Shown here one piece after another: positions 1-5,861 of a stretch of DNA of 15,498 bases. The DNA is from Oscillospiraceae bacterium (GTDB lineage: Bacteria > Bacillota > Clostridia > Oscillospirales > Ruminococcaceae). The DNA is taken from assembly GCA_022511485.1 (NCBI GenBank), contig JAFLUJ010000173.1, positions 1-15,498 of the forward strand, in the 5' to 3' direction. Position 1 is the stretch's first letter. The number at the start of each line of letters is the position of its first letter. Below the pieces are notes generated by a model, which searched no databases, was not told where the DNA came from, and was given only the letters and a program-made list of their open reading frames with translations. A program made the position numbers and the translations under genes.

Positions 1-16
1 GTCTTTGGAAAGGGGT

Positions 17-53
17 CTGGGGAATAACCTTTCTTCAGAAAGGTTTTCCCCAG
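17..53. repeat. Long imperfect hairpin, probable dispersed intergenic repeat
   Basis: CTGGGGAA (17-24) pairs with TTCCCCAG (46-53), and AACCTTTC (26-33) pairs with GAAAGGTT (38-45). This gives a 16-bp stem with one bulged T (25) and a TTCA loop. There is no clean T-run on either side, so it is not a canonical intrinsic terminator, though it could stall or protect the 3' end of the phosphoglycerate mutase transcript. The flank at 1-16 (GTCTTTGGAAAGGGGT) looks like part of the same repeated unit. From memory, similar modules are common between genes in Ruminococcus-like genomes, but only one copy is visible here. Confidence 0.6.
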
Positions 54-112
54 TATAGAGTATAGTGTTAATGTACCAAATAATAATCAATACTTCTATA
101 TTACTATCAGCC

Positions 113-1327
113 TTATTTGTGCAAATCAATAAAATAGTTCATTATGGAAGGTCCTTTTTCGATGTAAAGACCGGTCTCTGCGGCGGTCTTTTCGGTGAAA
201 ACGGGCTTTCCTTCTACCTTGACGCTCTTGGTGTAGATCATAAATGGTACAGCGTCGTTGGTGTGAGTTTTCAGTGACAGCGGAGTAGGGTGGTCGGGAA
301 GTATCATCAGCTTGAAGTCGTCGTATTTGTTAAGCTCCGGAAGAATAGTTCCAAGAATCTCCTTGTCGATTATTTCAAGTGATTTTACCTTGTTTTCTAT
401 TTCATGTCTGTGTCCGCACTCGTCCGGTGCTTCAACATGGATGTATACAAAGTCCTGACCGTTTGCAAGCTCCTTTAATGCTGCCTCCGCCTTGCCTTTG
501 AAGTTGGTGTCTATATAGCCGGTTGCTCCGTCTACGTTTACTACGTTCATTCCGGCGAACTTTCCTATGCCTTTGAGCAGGTCTACTGCTGAGATCATGG
601 AAGCCTTAAGTCCGTGGGATTCATAGAAATTGTCAAGATTTGCACGAACTCCCTCTCCCCAGAGCCAGATGCAGTTTGCCGGTCTGAGACCCTTTGCCTC
701 TCTTGCTTTATTGACGGGGTGATCTTTAAGAAGCTCGCAGCTTTTTTTCATCATATCGAACAGCTTTTCAGCGTTGGGATGGTCGGGGAGATACTCTGTT
801 ACCTTTCTGCCGGTTATATCGTGGGGAGGTGTAAGTGTTCCTACGTCAAGCGTACCATTATGCCAGATAAGGCAGTGTCTGTAGCTTACGCCGCTGTAGA
901 GCTTGAACTCCTCGTTGTCAAAGTGGGAGGCAAGGAATGTGACGAGCTCTTTTGCTTCCTCGGTGGAAATGTCGTCAGCGCAGTAGTCTACAAGGGTCTT
1001 ATCTGCGAAGTTGGGTTCGTCGGAAACAGTAACAAGATTGCAGCGGAAGGAGACATCTTCCGGCAGCATATCTATTCCGATAGAGCCTGCTTCAAGCGGG
1101 GAACGTCCTGTATAGCACACAGCCGGGTCGTATCCCAGAACGGACAGGTTTGCCACGTCCGAGCCAGGCTTCATGCCGTCGGCAACGGTTTTTACAAGTC
1201 CGATGACCGAGTCTTTTGCAAGGGCATCCATATTTGGAGTAACGGATTTGCTCATGGGAGTTTCGCCGCCAAGCTCCTCAAGTGGATAGTCCGCCATTCC
1301 ATCGCAGAGTAAAACAACATACTTCAT
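113..1327 (-). CDS. apgM: 2,3-bisphosphoglycerate-independent phosphoglycerate mutase, archaeal (ApgM) type
   Basis: This is a 404-aa cytosolic enzyme interconverting 3- and 2-phosphoglycerate in glycolysis and gluconeogenesis, a metal-dependent member of the alkaline phosphatase superfamily. Visible residues are D9 in LCDGM, S62 in ANLSVLGYDP (expected phosphoserine nucleophile), the HNG and TPPHDITGR segments near 156-173, D302 and H306 in PDECGHRH, D345/H346 in LPDHPTPL, and H355. The length matches the ApgM family (about 400 aa) rather than the roughly 510-aa GpmI type. The frame stays open to 1480, but the start chosen at 1327 has AAGGAAG at good distance and begins with the family's MKYVVLLCDGM. 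It is transcribed alone, divergently from the DUF4375 gene. I am confident of the family; ThrH/phosphonopyruvate-like side activities cannot be excluded. Confidence 0.93.
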   Translation of the reverse strand: MKYVVLLCDGMADYPLEELGGETPMSKSVTPNMDALAKDSVIGLVKTVADGMKPGSDVANLSVLGYDPAVCYTGRSPLEAGSIGIDMLPEDVSFRCNLVTVSDEPNFADKTLVDYCADDISTEEAKELVTFLASHFDNEEFKLYSGVSYRHCLIWHNGTLDVGTLTPPHDITGRKVTEYLPDHPNAEKLFDMMKKSCELLKDHPVNKAREAKGLRPANCIWLWGEGVRANLDNFYESHGLKASMISAVDLLKGIGKFAGMNVVNVDGATGYIDTNFKGKAEAALKELANGQDFVYIHVEAPDECGHRHEIENKVKSLEIIDKEILGTILPELNKYDDFKLMILPDHPTPLSLKTHTNDAVPFMIYTKSVKVEGKPVFTEKTAAETGLYIEKGPSIMNYFIDLHK

Positions 1328-1364
1328 AAAAATACTTCCTTCTTTGTTAAAATGAACTATTTCT

Positions 1365-1393
1365 ATTTTAGCACAGGTCGGGCTGAATTGCAA
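1365..1393 (-). promoter_or_regulatory. Sigma-A promoter for the phosphoglycerate mutase gene
   Basis: On the minus strand a -35 TTGCAA (1393-1388) is followed by a 17-nt spacer and a -10 TAAAAT (1370-1365) with an extended TGn just before it. The predicted transcript start lies about 30 nt before the ATG at 1327. It is back to back with the plus-strand promoter at 1413-1440, with about 20 bp between the -35 boxes. Confidence 0.7.
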
Positions 1394-1412
1394 GTACAGA
1401 GAGGTAAAATAC

Positions 1413-1440
1413 TTGACAATAATTACATAAGTGGTATAAT
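1413..1440 (+). promoter_or_regulatory. Consensus sigma-A promoter for the DUF4375 gene pair
   Basis: TTGACA at 1413-1418 and TATAAT at 1435-1440 both match the consensus perfectly, with a 16-nt spacer. The predicted start near 1447 leaves a leader of about 46 nt with AAGGAG at 1479-1484 before the ATG at 1493. A promoter this strong implies vegetative, probably unregulated expression. Confidence 0.85.
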
Positions 1441-1492
1441 TAAAGGAACGAATCTGAAAAAATACAGCAAATTGTATCAAGGAGTTGGGAAT

Positions 1493-1987
1493 ATGATATG
1501 GGTCGATGGAAACGAAATAAATATCAAGCAGTTTACTGGTGAAGAACTCTGCGAAAAGCTTGCCGATGAATTGTGGGGCAATGATTATGAGCAGTGGCTG
1601 AAATGCACTGATTTCATTCAGACCGCATCTTTTCTGATCGCTTTTGATGTTGAATTAAATATGGAGGGTATTTTTACGTTCCTTGAACATTCTATCGGGC
1701 ATTATGCTCCGAATATCATACAGGCATTCAGAGCTATCGGCGATGATAATGATGCTGATATACTTGAAGAAATATGCCGCATTGCTCCGCCGGATGTGAT
1801 GAGAGGGGAATTTTTAAACGGCGATCATCAGGAGTATGATATTACAACATTTAATGATGACCACGAGCTAAAAGAAGAGGCAGCGGAAAGGATCGAAGAG
1901 CTGGAAGGACAGCTGTATCTGAACAGTGGATTTGATATGTGGGAGCTGCTTTACAGATATCTGGACGAACAAATAGAAAAGCTGTAA
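1493..1987 (+). CDS. DUF4375 / DMP19-like protein
   Basis: This is a 164-aa acidic, probably cytosolic, all-helical protein without signal or membrane segment. The segment FDVELNMEGIFTFLEHSIGH (51-70) followed by NIIQAFRAIGDDNDADILEE (75-94) resembles the DUF4375 (DMP19-like) core, in which an N-x-G-hydrophobic-x-F motif precedes a helix ending in AIG. The name DMP19 comes from a Neisseria DNA-mimic protein; the biochemical role of clostridial relatives is unknown. The start at 1493 is set by AAGGAG at 1479-1484 and a perfect promoter. The frame continues upstream to 1352, but that part overlaps the promoter. It is followed 23 nt later by a second small gene, probably co-transcribed. A role as an immunity or regulatory protein is speculation. 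Confidence 0.7.
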   Translation: MIWVDGNEINIKQFTGEELCEKLADELWGNDYEQWLKCTDFIQTASFLIAFDVELNMEGIFTFLEHSIGHYAPNIIQAFRAIGDDNDADILEEICRIAPPDVMRGEFLNGDHQEYDITTFNDDHELKEEAAERIEELEGQLYLNSGFDMWELLYRYLDEQIEKL

Positions 1988-2010
1988 ATTACTGTGAAAG
2001 GTACAGAGTT

Positions 2011-2361
2011 ATGGGAGAGGAACTTAAAGACATAATATCAAGGTTTGGATTAATAGACAGGACTTTTGAAAATGCAAAAGAAAGTATTGATAATTTGGTT
2101 TTTGAGGAAAAAGAAAAAGCGTCTAAATATGGGATTACGTCAAGAGAATCTGTCCAATACGATCTTGATCTATGTAGTTATAATATTTCTAATCTGGGGC
2201 TTGACACGGAAAGACAGTGTGTAGAAGTACGTGTAAATTATTACTATAAGAAAAATGTCCGGGGGAACAAAGAAGACAGATATATGGGATATTACAGTGC
2301 CTTATTTGATCCATGTAATGCGGAAATAATAGATGATTATATTGTAATTGATTTATTATAA
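2011..2361 (+). CDS. Small hypothetical protein, second gene of the DUF4375 pair
   Basis: This 116-aa soluble protein is not recognised. The N-terminal third is helical and charged (MGEELKDIISRFG, then a Lys/Glu-rich helix to about 40). The C-terminal half alternates hydrophobic residues as in a beta sheet (VEVRVNYYYK at 71-80, YMGYYSALFD at 91-100, IIDDYIVIDLL at 106-116). The start at 2011 is chosen because AAAGG lies 9 nt upstream; the frame is open further back to 1939, but only by overlapping the preceding gene. The region is clearly more AT-rich than the enzyme genes around it, which together with the lack of a recognisable family suggests acquired accessory DNA. The mixed helix/sheet make-up recalls small immunity proteins, but nothing proves this. 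Confidence 0.55.
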   Translation: MGEELKDIISRFGLIDRTFENAKESIDNLVFEEKEKASKYGITSRESVQYDLDLCSYNISNLGLDTERQCVEVRVNYYYKKNVRGNKEDRYMGYYSALFDPCNAEIIDDYIVIDLL

Positions 2362-2376
2362 TTGATTGAAGAACCA

Positions 2377-2496
2377 AAAACCGTCTTGAAAAGGCTGAGC
2401 CTTTACCCTTATCGTTGATTGCTTTTTCGGTAAGTGTAAAGTACGACACGGAAATTTAAAACCTCTGTATCGTTACCTGCCTGACAAGACGGTTTT
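2377..2496. other. 120-nt element closed by a 12-bp perfect inverted repeat; possible structured RNA, MITE-like remnant or two-way terminator
   Basis: AAAACCGTCTTG (2377-2388) is the exact reverse complement of CAAGACGGTTTT (2485-2496). Inside are a hairpin AAAGGC-TGA-GCCTTT just after the left arm, CTTATCG pairing with CGGTAAG (one G-U) around a loop, and GTGT/ACAC. It lies between convergent genes: the unrecognised small gene (+) ends 16 nt before it and the SDR gene (-) ends 39 nt after it. The inner hairpin with its T-rich flank could end both transcripts. The length and multi-branch layout exceed what a terminator needs. No target-site duplication is obvious. Confidence 0.4.
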
Positions 2497-2534
2497 ACTA
2501 TACTTGCAGTTCAATAAATTTTCAGACTTTGAGT

Positions 2535-3269
2535 TTACAAAATAAACCCTCCGTCAACGGAAAGGACTTGCCCTGTGATAAAGGAAGCTTTGTGACCTGC
2601 AAGAAAAAGAATAGCTTCTGCAACGTCCTCGGGAGTGCCTATTCTGTTAAGGGGAGTTTCATTTTTCAGCTCCTCCATTATGTCGGGGGAAAGATGTCCG
2701 TTCATACGGGTGTCTATTACTCCGGGAGCGATGCAGTTTACGGTAATGCCGGACAGTCCCACCTCCTTGGCGAGAGCCTTGGTAAATCCGATAAGAGCAG
2801 CTTTGGACGCGGAGTAATGTACCTCGCAGGAAGCTCCGGATATTCCCCACATGGAGGATATGTTTATTATCCGTCCCCATTTTTCATGTATCATATCGGT
2901 CAGGGCTGCTTTTGTGCACAGGTACGCTCCCTTGACGTTCACATCGAACATCCTGTCCCACATTTCCTCGGTAATGTCTGAGAACAATGCCTGTTCGGCA
3001 ATTCCGGCATTGTTTACAAGAACTCCCACAGCTCCCAGAGCGGCTTTTGTTTCGGAGAACATCTTCTCCACCGCTGTCCTGTCGGAAATCTCTGCTTGTA
3101 CGGCGACAGCTTTTACTCCAAGAGCTTCAAGCTCCCGGCATAATTTCTCTGCTGCGTCATGGGACTTGTTATAATGAACGGCGACGTTATATCCCGATTT
3201 AGCGAAAGCCAGCGCTGTGGCTCTGCCGATCCCTCCGGATGCTCCGGTTATTAGGACTGTTTTTTTCAT
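2535..3269 (-). CDS. SDR reductase, probably EF-P 5-aminopentanone reductase (YmfI-like)
   Basis: This 244-aa classical short-chain dehydrogenase/reductase is cytosolic and NAD(P)-dependent. The cofactor motif TGASGGIG is at 8-15, NNAG at 86-89, and the catalytic set is N111, S139, Y152 and K156 (YSASK), followed by APGVIDT at 181-187 and the family C-terminus ITGQVLSVDGGF. Sequence wording such as NISSMWGISGASCEVHYSAS is, from memory, typical of clostridial proteins annotated as EF-P 5-aminopentanone reductase, which reduces the modification on a conserved EF-P lysine. A FabG-type 3-oxoacyl-ACP reductase is the main alternative. No fatty-acid or efp gene is nearby. The start at 3269 fits normal SDR length; the frame could extend to a TTG at 3305. 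The gene is monocistronic and divergent from the radical SAM operon. Confidence 0.9.
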   Translation of the reverse strand: MKKTVLITGASGGIGRATALAFAKSGYNVAVHYNKSHDAAEKLCRELEALGVKAVAVQAEISDRTAVEKMFSETKAALGAVGVLVNNAGIAEQALFSDITEEMWDRMFDVNVKGAYLCTKAALTDMIHEKWGRIINISSMWGISGASCEVHYSASKAALIGFTKALAKEVGLSGITVNCIAPGVIDTRMNGHLSPDIMEELKNETPLNRIGTPEDVAEAILFLAGHKASFITGQVLSVDGGFIL

Positions 3270-3308
3270 TGGACGTTTTTCCTTTCCGGTGATATTTTCT
3301 GGCAATGC

Positions 3309-3337
3309 TTGACATCAATGCTCAAATTACTTATAAT
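3309..3337 (+). promoter_or_regulatory. Consensus sigma-A promoter for the radical SAM-ThrE operon
   Basis: TTGACA (3309-3314), a 17-nt spacer and TATAAT (3332-3337) give a perfect consensus match. The predicted start near 3344 leaves a leader of about 60 nt. I found no equally good minus-strand promoter for the divergent SDR gene in the 135-bp spacer; a weak TTCGCA/TATAAG pair is the only candidate. Confidence 0.85.
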
Positions 3338-3404
3338 AAATAATATGATAATGCGAATGGGAAGATATTCTGCACAGTCGTTTTAAAAAGGGGTGACTTC
3401 GTTT

Positions 3405-4289
3405 ATGGCTCTGGACAATTGCACACTCTGTCCAAGACAATGCGGTGTGGACAGATACAGCAGCGCCGGCTTCTGCGGCTGCGGAGCGGAAGTCCGTGCG
3501 GCGAAAGCGTACCTCCATATGTGGGAAGAACCCTGCATTTCCGGAAAAAACGGCTCAGGGACGGTGTTTTTTTCCGGCTGCTGCCTGAAATGCTGCTTCT
3601 GTCAGAACTATAAAATTTCCTCAGAGGGCTTTGGCAGGGAAATTTCCGTCCAGAGGCTTTCGGAAATTTTTCTGGAGCTCCAAAGTCAGGGGGCACATAA
3701 CATCAATCTTGTAAGTCCCACGCCTTATGTCCCGCAGATAATCAAGGCTCTGGAGCTGTGCCGCGGAAAATTGAATATCCTCATAGTTTACAACACAGGA
3801 GGATACGAGCGGGTGGAGACCTTAAAAATGCTGGAGGGCTATGTGGACGTTTACCTCCCCGATCTGAAATATTTTGACAGGGGACTGTCGGAAAAATACT
3901 CCGGGGCAGGGGATTATTTTGAATATGCCTCTGCGGCTCTGAAAGAAATGTACCGTCAGGTGGGGGACTGCAAAATAAATGACGGTCTTATAAGCAAGGG
4001 AATGATAGTCCGGCATATGACGCTGCCGTCCCACCGGAGAGACTCCATAAAGGTCATTGAATGGCTTGCGGAGAATTTCCCCAAAGAGGGGATACGGCTA
4101 AGCCTTATGAGCCAGTATACTCCCTTTTATAAAAGTTCCGAGCACAAGGAAATATCCCGCAGAATATCTACATTTGAATATAATTGTGTACTGGACAGAG
4201 CGTCCGAGCTGGGCTTTGAGGGATACGCTCAGGAACGCTCCTCCGCAAAGGAGGAGTACACTCCCGCGTTTGATCTTGCGGGAATTTAG
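3405..4289 (+). CDS. PflX-like radical SAM protein (putative pyruvate formate-lyase activating enzyme homologue)
   Basis: This is a 294-aa cytosolic radical S-adenosylmethionine enzyme. An N-terminal cysteine cluster (C6, C9, C13, C24, C26) resembles the CTLCPRQCGVDR...GFCG opening of the COG1313/PflX group. The radical SAM motif is C59-x3-C63-x2-C66, in a segment GCCLKCCFC with two additional cysteines. NLVSPTPYVPQI (101-112), YVDVYLPDLKYF (146-157) and RHMTLPSH (203-210) are other family landmarks. The substrate is unknown. True glycyl-radical activases usually have a ferredoxin insert and sit next to their target, and no such target lies here. The ATG at 3405 is chosen over a GTG at 3393 because the GTG overlaps the Shine-Dalgarno AGGGGTGA. 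It is first in an operon with the two ThrE genes, 49 nt upstream of the first. Confidence 0.85.
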   Translation: MALDNCTLCPRQCGVDRYSSAGFCGCGAEVRAAKAYLHMWEEPCISGKNGSGTVFFSGCCLKCCFCQNYKISSEGFGREISVQRLSEIFLELQSQGAHNINLVSPTPYVPQIIKALELCRGKLNILIVYNTGGYERVETLKMLEGYVDVYLPDLKYFDRGLSEKYSGAGDYFEYASAALKEMYRQVGDCKINDGLISKGMIVRHMTLPSHRRDSIKVIEWLAENFPKEGIRLSLMSQYTPFYKSSEHKEISRRISTFEYNCVLDRASELGFEGYAQERSSAKEEYTPAFDLAGI

Positions 4290-4338
4290 TGCATAAGATG
4301 TACATGTCATACTTTATCGAAGCGAAAGGAAACGATTT

Positions 4339-5106
4339 ATGACAGCAAAAGAGCTTTTATGGATAACCTCCACCATCGGAAGGATGTTTACCGAGTACGG
4401 CGCGGAGATATACCGTGTGGAGGACAGTATCTACCGTATCGCTGCGGCGTATGGTTTTGACCGTGATGATAAGCGTGTGGAGGTATTTTCGATCCCAAGC
4501 AGTCTTATTATAACTGTAAATGACGGCGACGAGCCTCCCCTTACACAGACCATACGAATTGCCAACCGGGGAACGAATCTTGACAGGGTGGACAAGCTGA
4601 ATAATCTGTCCAGATATATATGCAGTGAAAAGCCAGGGACGGAGGTCATCAGGCGGCATATTGAGGAGATCAGCAAGCGGAAGGTTTACAGCCGGTGGGT
4701 CTGCATTGTCAGCTATGCTGTGGTAGGAGCTACGTTCTCCCTGTTTTTTGGCGGAAAAGCAATGGACGCCGCTTTTGCAGGGCTTATTTCCATGCTGATA
4801 TTCTGTGTATCCGAGCTTGTGGATCGGGTAAAGCCCAGCGTGTTTTTCAAAAGCGTTATATGTTCTATGCTGACAGCCTCCATCGCCGTTATTGTTTCCA
4901 GGACAGGTCTTACGGACGGCTTTGACAAGATGATAATAGGAGCGTCCATGAATCTCGTCCCAGGTATAATATTTACAAACTGTATGCGTGATTTTATAGC
5001 AGGGGACTTCTTAGCGGGACTTTACACACTTATTGAAGCTCTGCTGATAGCCGTGGGAATGGCTGTGGGAGCGGCTTCTGCCATAGCATTGTTTACCATG
5101 ACTTAA
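4339..5106 (+). CDS. Threonine/serine exporter, large (ThrE_1, YjjP-like) subunit
   Basis: This is a 255-aa inner-membrane protein of the ThrE family. Residues 1-115 form the hydrophilic domain with the family signature YGAEIYRVEDSIYRIAAAYG (20-39). About five membrane segments follow, near 119-138, 142-162, 169-188, 196-214 and 228-253, with the conserved MNLVPGIIFTNCMRDF (204-219). In Corynebacterium ThrE both halves form one polypeptide exporting threonine and serine; in E. coli the split pair YjjP/YjjB is linked to succinate export. Here the halves are separate genes, so this subunit presumably works with the one at 5262-5717. AAAGGA lies at normal distance before the ATG. The substrate could be amino acids or dicarboxylates; context does not decide. 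Confidence 0.88.
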   Translation: MTAKELLWITSTIGRMFTEYGAEIYRVEDSIYRIAAAYGFDRDDKRVEVFSIPSSLIITVNDGDEPPLTQTIRIANRGTNLDRVDKLNNLSRYICSEKPGTEVIRRHIEEISKRKVYSRWVCIVSYAVVGATFSLFFGGKAMDAAFAGLISMLIFCVSELVDRVKPSVFFKSVICSMLTASIAVIVSRTGLTDGFDKMIIGASMNLVPGIIFTNCMRDFIAGDFLAGLYTLIEALLIAVGMAVGAASAIALFTMT

Positions 5107-5117
5107 TAGGAGATAAT

Positions 5118-5253
5118 GTTGAAAAATCTTCGATTGGGGGCTGCGAGTTTTGTTTTCATCGCTGCCGTCCAAAATTTTGCTTGCGCAAAACCGCAAGACG
5201 AATTTATTCGTCATAAACATACGTGAAAGGAGTGACGCTCCCTACGGGAGCAT
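5118..5253 (+). repeat. Hairpin-rich intergenic repeat cluster inside the thrE operon
   Basis: The 155-bp gap between the two ThrE genes consists almost wholly of short hairpin modules. Readable ones are TTTTGC-TTGC-GCAAAA near 5176, CTTGCG/CGCAAG around 5180-5197, GACGAAT-TT-ATTCGTC (5197-5212) and GCTCCC-TAC-GGGAGC (5237-5251). The stretch GTTGAAAAATCTTCGATT recurs as a close variant at 5780-5797, and CTGCGAGTTTTG recurs inverted there as CAAAACTCGCAG. These two genes are usually adjacent or nearly so, which suggests that repeat modules were inserted without breaking the operon. Confidence 0.6.
5216..5253 (+). repeat. SD-hairpin repeat, copy A, upstream of the small ThrE subunit
   Basis: The unit AACATACGTGAAAGGAGTGA followed by a CGCTCCC-TAC-GGGAGCAT hairpin is nearly identical to the minus-strand copy at 13139-13101; they differ at two stem/flank bases and in the loop. 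It carries AAAGGAG (5226-5232), the only good ribosome site before the ATG at 5262. Linear spacing is 29 nt, far beyond the usual 5-10. Folding the hairpin (about 5235-5253) reduces it to about 10 nt. An in-frame TAA at 5253-5255 rules out any earlier start. Confidence 0.7.
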
Positions 5254-5261
5254 AATTTAAA

Positions 5262-5717
5262 ATGGATATTGTAGTTAATGAAATTATTATGCCATGTGTG
5301 TACAGTCTTATTGCCTCCATAGCCTTTGGTGTGCAGTTCAATATAAGGCTCAGACACATGATAACAGCCGGGATAGGCGGAACTATAACCCAGCTGATCT
5401 TCATTGCATTTCAGGCAAACGGCATGGGGGAGATGCTTTGTTATTTCTTCTCAGCCGCCGCAGTGTCTGTGTACTCCGAGCTTATGGCAAGGAGACTTCG
5501 TGTGCCGGTAAATATGTATCTGGTTGTGGGGATAATTCCTCTTGTTCCGGGAGGTTATATGTACAACACTATGATAACTCTTATCAGCGGAGACGTGGAT
5601 ATGTTCGGTCATCAGCTTGCGGAGACCTTCGGAATAGCAGGCTCTATCGCAATGGGTGTTTTCGCCGTGTCCGCTATAATGAGGCTTATACGTATCGTGA
5701 CCAAGAAAGCAATATAA
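5262..5717 (+). CDS. Threonine/serine exporter, small (ThrE_2, YjjB-like) subunit
   Basis: This is a 151-aa integral membrane protein matching the C-terminal ThrE half (DUF3815/ThrE_2). About four to five hydrophobic helices are visible, with the family motif VVGIIPLVPGGYMYNTM at 88-104. The helix at 60-75 carries YFFSAAAVSVYSEL, and the protein ends in a short basic tail (RIVTKKAI). It should form the transport unit with the 255-aa subunit upstream. The start is forced by an in-frame TAA immediately upstream at 5253-5255. The only Shine-Dalgarno is on the far side of a GC-rich hairpin, so translation probably depends on that hairpin or on coupling. The stop codon is followed after 4 nt by another hairpin of the same family. 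Confidence 0.88.
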   Translation: MDIVVNEIIMPCVYSLIASIAFGVQFNIRLRHMITAGIGGTITQLIFIAFQANGMGEMLCYFFSAAAVSVYSELMARRLRVPVNMYLVVGIIPLVPGGYMYNTMITLISGDVDMFGHQLAETFGIAGSIAMGVFAVSAIMRLIRIVTKKAI

Positions 5718-5721
5718 TGAT

Positions 5722-5803
5722 GATGCTCCCCCAGGGAGCATCTCACATTTTGCGATGTTTTGATATGCAAAACTCGCAGGTTGAAAATCTTTGATTTCCA
5801 ACC
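5722..5803. repeat. Three tandem hairpins after the ThrE operon, same repeat family
   Basis: Three stems follow in a row: GATGCTCCC-CCA-GGGAGCATC (5722-5742), GCGATGTTTTG with CAAAACTCGC (5752-5777, one bulge), and GGTTGAAAATC with GATTTCCAACC (5779-5803, one mismatch/wobble). The first shares its core with the repeats at 5237-5251 and 13101-13120. The other two share words with the ThrE spacer. Unlike the other copies, this one has no SD and no gene start next to it. Confidence 0.65.
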
Positions 5804-5813
5804 ATTACATATA

Positions 5814-5848
5814 ACCCTTTACTGAGATGTAATGCAGCAGTAAAGGGT
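5814..5848. terminator. Probable bidirectional terminator between the ThrE and ExbB/D operons
   Basis: ACCCTTTACTG (5814-5824) is the exact complement of CAGTAAAGGGT (5838-5848), an 11-bp stem with a 13-nt loop. On the plus side a T-run comes only about 10 nt later (TTTTTT near 5856-5861), and on the minus side the sequence after the stem is merely AT-rich. The position between convergent operons supports a 3'-end function, but the tails are not ideal. Confidence 0.5.
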
Positions 5849-5861
5849 AAAAATATGTTTT

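Noticed and set aside
614..1312. A 232-codon open frame on the plus strand inside the phosphoglycerate mutase gene
   Set aside because: It is the antisense of a gene with intact catalytic motifs and has no ribosome site or recognisable domain.
3405..4289. Genuine pyruvate formate-lyase activating enzyme (PflA)
   Set aside because: The N-terminal cysteine cluster fits PflX-type proteins, and no glycyl-radical enzyme is adjacent; specific activity cannot be claimed.
5294..5794. A 166-codon plus-strand frame overlapping the small ThrE subunit
   Set aside because: The translation is Cys/Arg/Ser-rich with no family resemblance; its end merely reads through the GCTCCC repeat (MMLPQGA).
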